The notes under the pieces were generated by a model. The model was not told where the DNA came from. It searched no databases and saw only the letters and a program-made list of their open reading frames with translations. A stretch of DNA of 64,000 nt from Streptosporangium amethystogenes (GTDB lineage Bacteria; Actinomycetota; Actinomycetes; Streptosporangiales; Streptosporangiaceae), in the NCBI RefSeq assembly GCF_000721075.1, contig NZ_JOEQ01000031.1, forward strand, positions 62,001 to 126,000, in the 5' to 3' direction. The position numbers and the translations under genes were made by a program. Below, one piece after another: positions 1 to 9,516 of the stretch. Every line of letters begins with the position of its first letter. The first letter of the stretch is position 1.

Positions 1-2556
1 ACGTTCGGAGGACGGATCGTAGAGGGGTTCGGCGGCGACGGCGGCGCCCACCCAGGTGCCGGTCACGCCGACCTCGACGCGGTCGCCCGGGGCGGTGACC
101 TCGGGCAGGTAGGCGTAGGCGATCGAGCGGTCGACGCGGTGGCCGTACCCGCCGCTGGTCACCCGCGAGGCGGGCAGGCCGCCGGAGCGGACCGGCTCGC
201 CACCGAGGCAGACCTGACGCGGATCATCCAGGACCAGGCAGAACAGGCGCCGCGCGGGCACCGTGGCCGTTGGACTCGCGGCCGGCACAGCCGGTGTGCG
301 ACCGTCGTCGACGGGGCGGTGGGCGGCTTCCAGGGCGGCACGGCCGAGGAAGTCCTTGTCCCCGGCGACCGCGAAGCCCAGACCCGCCTCGTACGGGGTG
401 GTCTCCGGGGTGATGTCCAGGCCCCAGACGCGGTAGCCCTTCTCCAGGCGCATCGAGTCGATCGCGCGGTACCCGGCCGGGCGCATGCCATACGGCGTTC
501 CCGCCGCCACGAGCGTGTCCCAGAGCGTCAGGCCGTACTCCGAGGGGCAGTACAGCTCCCAGCCGAACTCGCCCACGAACGTCACCCGCTGGGCCAGCAC
601 CGGGACTCCTCCGACGCTGATCTCCCTGGCCCTCAGGTAGCCGAAGGTCAGGTCGTCGCCGGAGACGGAGCCGAGGATGTCGAGCGCTCGCGGGCCCCAC
701 AGGCAGTAGCAGGCATGGGCCGAGGTGACGTCGCGGACGTCGAGTCCCTGGCCACGGAGCCAGGCGGCGTCGTGGACGCCGAAGGCGGTGCCGGTGACCA
801 ACCGGAAGCGATCGTCGGCCAGGCGGGTGACGGTCAGGTCGGCCTCGACCCCACCGCGCGCGTTGAGGAGCTGGGTGTAGACGATCGAGCCCACCGGCCT
901 GTCGAGCTGTCCGGCGCACGCCCGTTGCAGCCCTTCCAGTGCTCCTGCCCCCGCCACCTCCAGCTTGGCGAACGAGGTCTGGTCGAACAGGCCCGCGGCG
1001 TCGCGGGTGGCCAGGCACTCCTCGCGGACGGCCGGTGACCAGATCCGCCCTGCCCACCCGGCAGGGCGGAGGCCCCGGCCGTTCTCACGGGCGTCCCGGC
1101 CGTCCTTCCGGAGACCCCGGCCTTCCGAGCGGACATCCCCGTCGTCCAGGGGACGGTACCGGTCGGGCTCCGCCGCCGGGCGGGCGTTGGACTCGAACCA
1201 GTTCACCCGCTCCCAGCCGGCCTTCTCGCCGAACACCGCCCCGAGCTCCGCGTGCCGGACCCAGGCGGGAGAGCGGCGGAGCGGCCGGGCGGCGGTCCGC
1301 TCCTCGCCCGGGTAGACGATGTCGTAGTACTTCGAGTAGGAGTCCAGGGCCTTGGCGCGGCTCCACGCCGCGGAACGGGCGTGGAGCCCGAAGCGTCGCA
1401 GGTCCATGCCGAACACGTCGTACTCGGGTGAGCCGTCCACGATCCACTCGGCCATCACCTTGCCCACGCCGCCGGCCGCGGCCAGACCGTGGACGCAGAA
1501 GCCCGCCGCCGCCCACAACCCGCGGACCGAGGTCTCGCCGAGGAGGAACTCCCCGTCGGGGGTGAACGCCTCGGGGCCGTGGACGACCTTCGTGATCTCG
1601 GTACCGGCCAGGGCGGGGACCCGCCGTACCGCCGACTCCCACGATTCCTGAAATTTCGGCATATCGGGGGGAAAGACGGTCCGAGGCTCCTCAAGCGGGG
1701 CAGCCGTGGACCAGATTTCCGGATTGCGGATATATCCACCGACCAGAATGCCGCCATTCTCTTCCCGGAAATAGACAATGTTGTCCGGATCCCGCACCGT
1801 GGGCATGGAGGAAGGAACCCCGAAAGGCTCGGTGACCACATATTGGTGTTTGATCGGCACAACCGGGATGTCCACCCCGGCCAGCCGCCCGACCCGCCCG
1901 CTGGCCGCACCCGCCGCGACGACCACGGTCTCCGCCCGGACCGGCCACTCCTCGAAATCCTCGGCTCCCTCGGTGCCCGAAGCGAGCCGTACACCGGTGA
2001 TCGCCCCGCCCGCCACGTCGAGCCCCACCGCGCGAGTCCCGGTGAGGATCCGCACGCCCAGCTTCCGCGCCCCGGCCGCCAGCGCCCTGGCCAGCGATGC
2101 CGGATCCAGCCAGCCGTCCCCGGGCAGCCAGAGCGCGGCCCGCACGTCGTCGGCGTACAGCAGCGGGGACATCTCCCTCGCCTCGGCGCCGGAGAGCATC
2201 TCAAGCCCCAGCCCGTAGGTCTCCCCGGCCCCGGCCAGGCGCAGGGACTCCTCCAGGCGCTCGGGCGTGGTCGCCAGACGGAGACCGCCGACCCCGTGCC
2301 ACCCCGGGTCCAGGCCGGTGAGTTCGGCCAGCTCGGGATAGAGACCGGCCGAATACATAATCATCTTGGTCTGGGTGACCGTGGAGCGGAGCTGGCCCAC
2401 GAATCCGGCCGAATGCCAGGTGGTCCCCTCGGTGAGTTCGTGACGTTCGACGAGTATCACCTCGGTCCAGCCAAGCCTTGCCAGATGATAGGCCACGCTG
2501 CACCCGGCCACCCCGCCACCGATCACGACGGCCCGTGCAGAGCTGGGAAGTTTCAA
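1..2556 (-). CDS. FAD-dependent oxidoreductase with GcvT domains, dimethylglycine/sarcosine dehydrogenase-like (3' end cut by window edge)
   Basis: Reading leftward the protein opens with an FAD dinucleotide fold (VVIGGGVAG, residues about 9-17) and then TWHSAGFVGQLR. In the dimethylglycine dehydrogenase family the His of this motif carries the covalent FAD. The second half matches the aminomethyltransferase (GcvT) fold, with GSIVYTQLLNARGG and later GMRPAGYRAIDSMRLEKGYR. 852 codons are open up to the window edge, so only the extreme C terminus is missing. The likely role is oxidative demethylation of dimethylglycine, sarcosine or a related N-methyl amine with transfer of the one-carbon unit to tetrahydrofolate. 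No ATG fits: I chose a TTG at 2556, preceded by AGAGGGG about 9 bases upstream. It diverges from the kinase and permease genes, which fits a methylated-amine catabolic locus. Family confident, substrate inferred. Confidence 0.85.
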   Translation of the reverse strand, partial: MKLPSSARAVVIGGGVAGCSVAYHLARLGWTEVILVERHELTEGTTWHSAGFVGQLRSTVTQTKMIMYSAGLYPELAELTGLDPGWHGVGGLRLATTPERLEESLRLAGAGETYGLGLEMLSGAEAREMSPLLYADDVRAALWLPGDGWLDPASLARALAAGARKLGVRILTGTRAVGLDVAGGAITGVRLASGTEGAEDFEEWPVRAETVVVAAGAASGRVGRLAGVDIPVVPIKHQYVVTEPFGVPSSMPTVRDPDNIVYFREENGGILVGGYIRNPEIWSTAAPLEEPRTVFPPDMPKFQESWESAVRRVPALAGTEITKVVHGPEAFTPDGEFLLGETSVRGLWAAAGFCVHGLAAAGGVGKVMAEWIVDGSPEYDVFGMDLRRFGLHARSAAWSRAKALDSYSKYYDIVYPGEERTAARPLRRSPAWVRHAELGAVFGEKAGWERVNWFESNARPAAEPDRYRPLDDGDVRSEGRGLRKDGRDARENGRGLRPAGWAGRIWSPAVREECLATRDAAGLFDQTSFAKLEVAGAGALEGLQRACAGQLDRPVGSIVYTQLLNARGGVEADLTVTRLADDRFRLVTGTAFGVHDAAWLRGQGLDVRDVTSAHACYCLWGPRALDILGSVSGDDLTFGYLRAREISVGGVPVLAQRVTFVGEFGWELYCPSEYGLTLWDTLVAAGTPYGMRPAGYRAIDSMRLEKGYRVWGLDITPETTPYEAGLGFAVAGDKDFLGRAALEAAHRPVDDGRTPAVPAASPTATVPARRLFCLVLDDPRQVCLGGEPVRSGGLPASRVTSGGYGHRVDRSIAYAYLPEVTAPGDRVEVGVTGTWVGAAVAAEPLYDPSSER

Positions 2557-2631
2557 AGTCCGCAACCCCTCTGTAACACCTCGTCCGCAGAATCGGATCA
2601 ATGGTCTGAAGGTAGGCCAAAGGAGAGCGGC

Positions 2632-3570
2632 ATGCCAGATCCTCTAGAGGATGTCCGTAAATGGGCCGGACAGCCCGTGACCGAGACACCGATCAAGGGC
2701 GGGCTCAGCCATCGGATCGCCAGGCTCGACGCCGCCGACGGACAGCGCTGGCTGCTGCGGGTGCTCGATCCCCGGGTGTCGGCCGCCGGCCTGGGCATAC
2801 CACTCGACGAGGAGATCGCCAACACCGTCCACGCGGCGGACGCGGGGGTCGGTCCCAGGGTGCTGCACCGGCTGCCCGGCGCGCTGGTGCTGGAGTATCT
2901 CGACGGCGTCACCCTGGACGCGCACACCGTACGGACGCTTCCCGGCCCCATCGCGGCGGCCTGCCGCCGGCTGCACGCCGGGCCCCGGTTCGTCAACGAC
3001 TTCTCCATCTTCCGCAAGCTCGACGAGTTCCTCACCCTCTGCCGTACCCACGAACTGGGCACACCCGACGGCTACCAGGACCGTCTCGCCGCGGCGGCGG
3101 AGATCGAACGGGCGCTGGCCGCCGACCCGCTGCCCAAGGTGCCGTGCCACAACGACCTGCTGCCGGAGAACTTCATCCGCTGCGGCGCCGAGGTCAGGAT
3201 CGTCGACTACCAGCTCTCCGGGAACAACGACCCCGCCTTCGAACTGGGCGACATCGCCGCCGAGGCGGACTACGACCCGGACCTGACCACCCGGCTGGCC
3301 CGCGCCTACTTCGGCACCGACGACCGGCGGCTCACCTCCAGGGTCCGGCTCAACCTGATCATGTCCAACCTGACCTGGACGCTCTGGTTCGCCGTGCACC
3401 ACGGGCTGCTGAAGGAGCGGGCCGCCGCCGCCGACTTCGACTACGAGGCCGAGGCGGCCGACAAGTTCTCACAGGCCGTACGAGACCTGGACGACCCGGG
3501 GTTCGGCCGGCTCGTCGATGACGTCCGGGGCGCGAGCACCGGATTTCCACCCCCCGCACCACCACGCTAG
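2632..3570 (+). CDS. Choline/aminoglycoside kinase-like phosphotransferase
   Basis: 312 residues of the protein-kinase-like phosphotransferase (APH/choline kinase) family. The catalytic loop is CHNDLLPENFI (Asp is the base, Asn a metal ligand), followed by the metal-binding segment VDYQLSGNNDPAFELGDIA. The DY-x-SG-x-NDPAFxL pattern is closer to choline/ethanolamine kinases of the LicA type than to antibiotic kinases. The ATG at 2632 follows AGGAGAGCGG; the same frame stays open far upstream, but there it only reads antisense to the divergent oxidoreductase. The permease gene begins 10 bases after the stop, so the two are probably co-transcribed. Phosphorylation of choline or a related amino alcohol is inferred from the family and neighbours. 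Confidence 0.82.
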   Translation: MPDPLEDVRKWAGQPVTETPIKGGLSHRIARLDAADGQRWLLRVLDPRVSAAGLGIPLDEEIANTVHAADAGVGPRVLHRLPGALVLEYLDGVTLDAHTVRTLPGPIAAACRRLHAGPRFVNDFSIFRKLDEFLTLCRTHELGTPDGYQDRLAAAAEIERALAADPLPKVPCHNDLLPENFIRCGAEVRIVDYQLSGNNDPAFELGDIAAEADYDPDLTTRLARAYFGTDDRRLTSRVRLNLIMSNLTWTLWFAVHHGLLKERAAAADFDYEAEAADKFSQAVRDLDDPGFGRLVDDVRGASTGFPPPAPPR

Positions 3571-3579
3571 GAGGCTTGC

Positions 3580-5121
3580 GTGACCAAGCCAACGTCGGTC
3601 GACGAGGACGCGAGACGGCTCGCCGAACTCGGTTACAAGCAGGAGCTCTCCAGAACCTGGAGCGGTTTCTCGAACTTCGCCATCTCCTTCTCGATCATCT
3701 CCATCCTGGCCGGCTGCTTCACCACGTTCGGCCAGGCCTGGAACAACGGCGGCCCCATCGCGATCTCATGGGGGTGGCCGCTGATCTCGATCTTCATCCT
3801 GATCATCGGGCTCTGCATGTCAGAGCTGGTGTCGGCCTACCCGACCGCCGGCGGCATCTACTGGTGGGCCGCGAAGATGGGCAGGCCCATCCACGGCTGG
3901 TTCACCGGCTGGTTCAACCTCATCGGCCTGATCGCCGTGACGGCCTCGGTCGACTACGGTTGCGCGACCTTCCTGAACATCACCCTCAACCGGTTCCTCC
4001 CCGGCTGGAATCCCACCCTGACCAACGCGTTCATCCTGTTCGCGATCGTCCTGGTGCTGCACGCACTGATCAACATCTTCAGCCACCGGCTGATCTCGCT
4101 GCTGCAGAACGTCTCGGTGTGGTGGCACGTGTTCGGCGCGGCGGTGATCGTGCTGATCCTGATCTTCGGTCCCGACTCGCACCAGTCGATGTCGTTCGTC
4201 TTCACCGAGACGATCAACAACTCCGGCTTCTCCGACTCGTCCTACTGGTTCTACGTGCTGCCCCTCGGATTCCTGCTGACCCAGTACACGATCACCGGGT
4301 TCGACGCGTGCGCGCACGTGTCCGAGGAGACCCAGGGCGCCTCCACCGCCGCCGCCAGGGGACTGTGGCAGTCGATCTTCTACTCGGCGATCGGCGGCTG
4401 GATCCTGCTGCTGGCCTTCCTGTTCGCGGCCACCGACGTGACCGCGGTCAACGAGGCGGGTGGCTTCGTGGGCGCCATCTTCGACAGCGCGCTCCCCGGC
4501 AACCTGGCCACGGCGATCTTCACGATCTCCACCATCGGCCAGTTCTTCTGCGGGATGAGCTGCGTGACCTCGATGTCCCGGATGACCTACGCGTTCTCCC
4601 GGGACGGCGCCGTCCCCGGCTGGCGCCTGTGGTCGAAGGTGGACGGCAACCGGACCCCGGTCAACGCGATCATCTTCGGCTGCGCGGCCGCGCTGGTCCT
4701 CACCCTGCCCGCGCTGTACGAGGCCCCCGGCGGGTTGCCGCTGGCCTTCTACGCGGTCGTCTCGGTGGCGGTCATCGGCCTCTACATCGCCTTCGCGATC
4801 CCGATCTGGCTCCGGCTGCGGATGGGCGACCGGTTCGAGCCGGGGCCCTGGACGCTGGGATCGAAGTACCGGGTCATGTGCTGGATCGCCATCGTCGAGA
4901 TCGTCATCGTCTCGATCTACTTCATCATGCCGCTGGTCCCGGCGGCCGTACCGTTCAGCGACGACTTCACCTGGAGCGCGGTGAACTACGCGCCGATCGT
5001 GGTCGGCGTGATGGTGCTGGGCGTGGGCCTGTGGTGGGCGCTGTCGGCCAGGCACTGGTTCACCGGCCCGCGCCGCACGATCGACGAGCTCGACCCGGCC
5101 GGTAAGGAGCCGATCGGCTGA
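3580..5121 (+). CDS. APC-superfamily amino acid/choline permease (ACT-like)
   Basis: 513 residues with about 12 hydrophobic segments. The N-terminal region LSRTWSGFSNFAISFSIIS and the stretch SELVSAYPTAGGIYWWAAKM are typical of the amino acid-choline transporter subfamily (yeast Hnm1 choline and Uga4 GABA permease relatives). The loop EETQGASTAAARGLW matches the conserved EE-x-x-A-S-x-x-x-P/A-R-G region of that subfamily. The GTG start at 3580 follows AGGAGG with normal spacing. The position directly after the choline-kinase-like gene, and divergent from the N-methylglycine oxidoreductase, suggests uptake of choline, betaine, GABA or a similar amine. The exact substrate cannot be read from sequence. 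Confidence 0.85.
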   Translation: MTKPTSVDEDARRLAELGYKQELSRTWSGFSNFAISFSIISILAGCFTTFGQAWNNGGPIAISWGWPLISIFILIIGLCMSELVSAYPTAGGIYWWAAKMGRPIHGWFTGWFNLIGLIAVTASVDYGCATFLNITLNRFLPGWNPTLTNAFILFAIVLVLHALINIFSHRLISLLQNVSVWWHVFGAAVIVLILIFGPDSHQSMSFVFTETINNSGFSDSSYWFYVLPLGFLLTQYTITGFDACAHVSEETQGASTAAARGLWQSIFYSAIGGWILLLAFLFAATDVTAVNEAGGFVGAIFDSALPGNLATAIFTISTIGQFFCGMSCVTSMSRMTYAFSRDGAVPGWRLWSKVDGNRTPVNAIIFGCAAALVLTLPALYEAPGGLPLAFYAVVSVAVIGLYIAFAIPIWLRLRMGDRFEPGPWTLGSKYRVMCWIAIVEIVIVSIYFIMPLVPAAVPFSDDFTWSAVNYAPIVVGVMVLGVGLWWALSARHWFTGPRRTIDELDPAGKEPIG

Positions 5122-5151
5122 CCGGGCTCCGGCCGGCCCGCTTCCCGAGAC

Positions 5152-5187
5152 CCGCGCCGGTCACCGTCTGAGGATCGACCGGCGCGG
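5152..5187. terminator. Bidirectional hairpin between permease gene and lipB
   Basis: A perfect 11-bp inverted repeat (CCGCGCCGGTC at 5152-5162, complement at 5177-5187) with a 14-base loop lies between the convergent ends of the permease gene and lipB. It has no strong T tract, which is common for actinobacterial terminators. Confidence 0.6.
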
Positions 5188-5211
5188 ATCCGGGTCACCC
5201 CGAAAAACCGG

Positions 5212-5850
5212 TCAGCTCGCCTCGAACGCCTCCGCCACCGCGGCCCGGACCCGCTCCATGGCCGCGGTGGCGGGGGCCTCCCGCCGCATCGAGGTCATGT
5301 CGACCTCGGGCATGCCGCAGGCCACCGCCCAGTCCCACGGGGTCAGGTCGCCGTCGACGTTGAGGGCGAACCCGTGGCTGGTGACGCCCCGGCTCTGCCG
5401 CATGCCGATCGAGACGATCTTGCGTCCCGTCTCGACGGTCCACACGCCGGTCAGCAACTCCGAGCCCGGCGGGGTGTCGCGGCGTTCGGCCGCGACTCCC
5501 AGCGCGCCGAGCGCCGCGACGAGCCTCAGCTCGACCTCCCGGACGTAGTCGACGATCCCCTCGTCCTCGCCGAGCTTGACGATCAGGTACCCGACCAGTT
5601 GGCCGGGGCCGTGGTAGGTGAGCTGGCCGCCGCGACCCGTGCTCACGACCGGGATGCCGTGAGCCGGATCCGGCAGGTGCTGCTCAAGGGTTCGCCTCCC
5701 CGCGGTGTACACCTGCGGGTGGCTGAGCAGCCAGAGCGTGTCGGGGCGCTCGTCGCGCTGCCGCTGACCGACCAGGTCGGTCATCCGCTCCATCGCCTTC
5801 TCGTAGTCGACCAGGTCGTCCTGGACCAGGGTCAGGGGGCGTTGCCTCAT
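5212..5850 (-). CDS. lipB: Octanoyl-[ACP]:protein N-octanoyltransferase LipB
   Basis: LipB transfers octanoyl from acyl carrier protein to lipoyl domains, the first step of lipoate biosynthesis. The 212-residue protein carries the family signature GRGGQLTYHGPGQLVGY, the lysine-bearing segment GRKIVSIGM (Lys about 144) and the acyl-accepting Cys in ACGMPE (Cys about 178), in the same spacing as the Cys/Lys dyad of characterised LipB proteins. Length is normal. The ATG at 5850 has a GGGGG run just upstream. lipA is not in the window. The gene is separated from the convergent permease by a hairpin and followed upstream by a small PspC-domain gene in the same orientation. Confidence 0.95.
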   Translation of the reverse strand: MRQRPLTLVQDDLVDYEKAMERMTDLVGQRQRDERPDTLWLLSHPQVYTAGRRTLEQHLPDPAHGIPVVSTGRGGQLTYHGPGQLVGYLIVKLGEDEGIVDYVREVELRLVAALGALGVAAERRDTPPGSELLTGVWTVETGRKIVSIGMRQSRGVTSHGFALNVDGDLTPWDWAVACGMPEVDMTSMRREAPATAAMERVRAAVAEAFEAS

Positions 5851-5865
5851 ACCCCCAGCCTATTT

Positions 5866-6051
5866 TCAGTAGCGAGCCTCCGGCGCCTTGGGGATGAAGA
5901 TCCACATGAGCACGTAGGCGACCCAGAGCGGTCCCGGGATGAGCGAGAGCAGCAGCCACAGCACCCGGACGAGGGTGGGCGGCAGGTTGAGACTGTCCGC
6001 GATCCCGCCGCAGACTCCGGCGATTATCTTGTGATTTCTCGAACGGTACAC
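5866..6051 (-). CDS. Small PspC-domain membrane protein
   Basis: 61 residues, essentially one PspC domain: the start RSRNHKIIAGVCGGIADSLN and a hydrophobic segment LVRVLWLLLSLIPGPLWVAYV ending in WIFIPKAP are both diagnostic. PspC proteins sit in the inner membrane and in enterobacteria take part in the phage-shock response; in actinobacteria short stand-alone copies are common and their role is not settled. The GTG at 6051 has GGAGAGG just upstream. It lies 15 bases before lipB in the same direction and could share its transcript. Confidence 0.85.
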   Translation of the reverse strand: MYRSRNHKIIAGVCGGIADSLNLPPTLVRVLWLLLSLIPGPLWVAYVLMWIFIPKAPEARY

Positions 6052-6267
6052 GGTGCCTCTCCCCGAATCGGTGTTCTTCGTCCAGTCAAACGAACAACCG
6101 GAACCGCCACGTTCCCGAGACGCCCCTGAGAAAACCCTGACAGGGTCGGGCTTGATAACTTTTCTTGCAACTCGGTGTCAGCACATCTAGGCGAACGCGA
6201 TCGATAACGGTACGTTCCGCCATGTACGTAATAGGGAATCCCCCTCCGTTCCACCCCTAGGAGCGTT

Positions 6268-7824
6268 ATGCGCCTGAGGTTACGACGCGGCATGGTCCAG
6301 ACCGCCACCCTGGTCACGGCCATCGCCCTCCCCCTCGCCTTCACCGCACCGGCGAGCGCGACCATCGCGGCCCCCAGCGTCCCGGACGTCCTCGCCAACG
6401 CGTTCGCGACACAGATCAAGGGCGGCAACGTCAAGAAACACCTGGACAGGTTCCAGCAGATCGCGACCGCCAACGGCGGCAACCGGGCGGCGGGCACGTC
6501 CGGCTACGACGCCTCCCTGGCCTACGTACAGGACAAGCTCAACAAGGCCGGATACAAGACCTCCACGACCGACGTCGAGTTCCCGCTCGACTGGCAGGAG
6601 TTCAGCCCCGCCATCCTGCAGCAGACGGCTCCGGTGGCGAAGACCTACGCCAACCCCGCCGACTTCGTGACGGTGATCTCCTCCAGCGGAGGCGACGTCA
6701 CCGCCCAGATCCAGGTCGTCGACGCGATCATTCCGACGCCGCCGAACCCGAACACCTCGACCGCGGGTTGCGAGACCGCTGACTTCGCCGGGTTCGTCCC
6801 CGGCCGGATCGCTCTGCTCCAGCGCGGCACCTGCCCGTTCGTCGACAAGGCCACCAACGCCAAGGCGGCCGGCGCGTCCGGTGTGATCTTCTTCAACGAG
6901 GGCCAGCCCGGCCGTACCGACCCGCTCCTCTTCGACATCGTCGAGTGGCGCTTCGGCTTCCCCATCGTGATGGCGAGCACGGCCGTCGGCCTGGACCTGG
7001 CCGCCAACCCGAACACCACGGTCCGCCTGAAGGTGGACGCCAAGACCACGGTCGGCCGTACCAAGAACCTGATCGCCGACTCCCGCTGGGGCAAGTCCGG
7101 CGAGATCGTGGCGGTCGGCGCGCACCTGGACAGCGTGCCCGAGGGCCCCGGCATCAACGACAACGGCTCGGGCAGCGCCGCCGTCCTGGAGACCGCGCTG
7201 AAGCTGGCCAAGGTGCCGACCAAGTACAAGCTCCGCTTCGCCTGGTGGGGCGCCGAGGAGCTGGGTCTGCTCGGCTCCGAGCAGTACGTCGAGGGCCTGT
7301 CCCAGGCCGAGCGTGACAAGATCAGGCTCTACCTGAACTTCGACATGATCGCCTCGCCGAACGGCGGCGCCTTCCTGTACGACGGTGACGACTCCGACGG
7401 CGAGGGCGCCCCGGCCGGTCCGGCGGGGTCGGCCGAGATCGAGAAGCGCCTGGAGAGGTTCTACGGCAAGCGTGGCCTGTCCTTCGAGGGCACCGACTTC
7501 ACCGGCCGCTCCGACTACGGCGCGTTCATCGCCAACGACATCCCGGCCGGAGGCATCTTCAGCGGCGCCGAGGTCATCAAGACCGCCGAGCAGGCCGCCA
7601 AGTTCGGCGGGACCGCCGGTGTCGCCTACGACCCCTGCTACCACGCCGCCTGCGACGGCATCGACAACATCGACGCCACCGCGCTCGACCGCAACTCCAA
7701 GGCCATCGGCTACGCCACCGCGTTCTTCGCCTACGACCTGACGGGCATCCCCGACCGCAACGCCGCGACGCTCGCCAGGACCGCGGCACGGACCGCGACG
7801 GCTCCCGAGGGCGCGGCCCGCTAG
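6268..7824 (+). CDS. Secreted M28 aminopeptidase with PA domain
   Basis: 518 residues. An N-terminal signal peptide (basic start, hydrophobic core about residues 12-27, cleavage near APASA) implies secretion. A protease-associated domain lies at about residues 130-265, with GRIALLQRGTCPFVDKA. The M28 peptidase domain follows with its zinc-site motifs: [19 protein letters not shown] (His about 286 and the bridging Asp), WWGAEELG (catalytic and metal Glu), NFDMIASPN (Asp) and YHAACDGIDN (His). This is the Streptomyces griseus aminopeptidase class, releasing N-terminal, often hydrophobic, residues from peptides. The ATG at 6268 follows AGGAG. A paralogue without the PA domain follows 99 bases downstream, so this is a tandem duplication. 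Confidence 0.93.
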   Translation: MRLRLRRGMVQTATLVTAIALPLAFTAPASATIAAPSVPDVLANAFATQIKGGNVKKHLDRFQQIATANGGNRAAGTSGYDASLAYVQDKLNKAGYKTSTTDVEFPLDWQEFSPAILQQTAPVAKTYANPADFVTVISSSGGDVTAQIQVVDAIIPTPPNPNTSTAGCETADFAGFVPGRIALLQRGTCPFVDKATNAKAAGASGVIFFNEGQPGRTDPLLFDIVEWRFGFPIVMASTAVGLDLAANPNTTVRLKVDAKTTVGRTKNLIADSRWGKSGEIVAVGAHLDSVPEGPGINDNGSGSAAVLETALKLAKVPTKYKLRFAWWGAEELGLLGSEQYVEGLSQAERDKIRLYLNFDMIASPNGGAFLYDGDDSDGEGAPAGPAGSAEIEKRLERFYGKRGLSFEGTDFTGRSDYGAFIANDIPAGGIFSGAEVIKTAEQAAKFGGTAGVAYDPCYHAACDGIDNIDATALDRNSKAIGYATAFFAYDLTGIPDRNAATLARTAARTATAPEGAAR

Positions 7825-9177
<1,353 letters not shown>

Positions 9178-9204
9178 CCCGCTAGTAGATCCAGGCCGAA
9201 ACGG

Positions 9205-9241
9205 GTGAGGCTGGGCGGTCACAGACCCCGCCCAGCCTCAC
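9205..9241. terminator. Strong hairpin between the M28 gene and mbtH-like gene
   Basis: A perfect 14-bp inverted repeat (GTGAGGCTGGGCGG with its complement) and a 9-base loop, followed on the plus strand by TGTTTG. It lies between convergent genes and can end the peptidase transcript and the leftward NRPS operon. Confidence 0.75.
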
Positions 9242-9324
9242 TGTTTGCGGCCGGTCGGCCGCCCCTTCAAATCAGCCCCGCACCATTCACCTGCCGCGGG
9301 GACGTGCCCGCGCGCGATGAGTGC

Positions 9325-9516
9325 TCATCCGCCGAGTTCGCCGCGCAGGCTCAGCGGGCGCATGTCGGTCCACTCGGTCTGGATGTAGGCCAGGCAGTCC
9401 TCCTTGGAACCGGTCTTCCCCACCTCGCGCCAGCCGTTGGGGATCGCCCGGCCGGCGGCCCAGACGGAGTACTGCTCCTCGTGGTTCACCACGACGGTGT
9501 AGAGGTCGGCGGTCAT
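9325..9516 (-). CDS. MbtH-like protein
   Basis: 63 residues with the family signature: [38 protein letters not shown]. MbtH-like proteins bind NRPS adenylation domains and are needed for folding or activity of many of them. Its ATG (9516) overlaps the stop of the upstream megasynthase as ATGA, so translation is coupled and it is the last gene of the biosynthetic operon. No other MbtH gene is visible in the window, so it presumably serves the three adenylation domains encoded just upstream. Confidence 0.95.
   Translation of the reverse strand: MTADLYTVVVNHEEQYSVWAAGRAIPNGWREVGKTGSKEDCLAYIQTEWTDMRPLSLRGELGG

Noticed and set aside
2581..2640. Extending the choline-kinase-like gene upstream to 1489
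   Set aside because: That part is antisense to the oxidoreductase; the start at 2632 has a ribosome-binding site and the protein family begins there.
6280..7644. Long minus-strand open frame over the first M28 peptidase
   Set aside because: No motif, no ribosome-binding site, and the plus strand has clear M28 and PA motifs.
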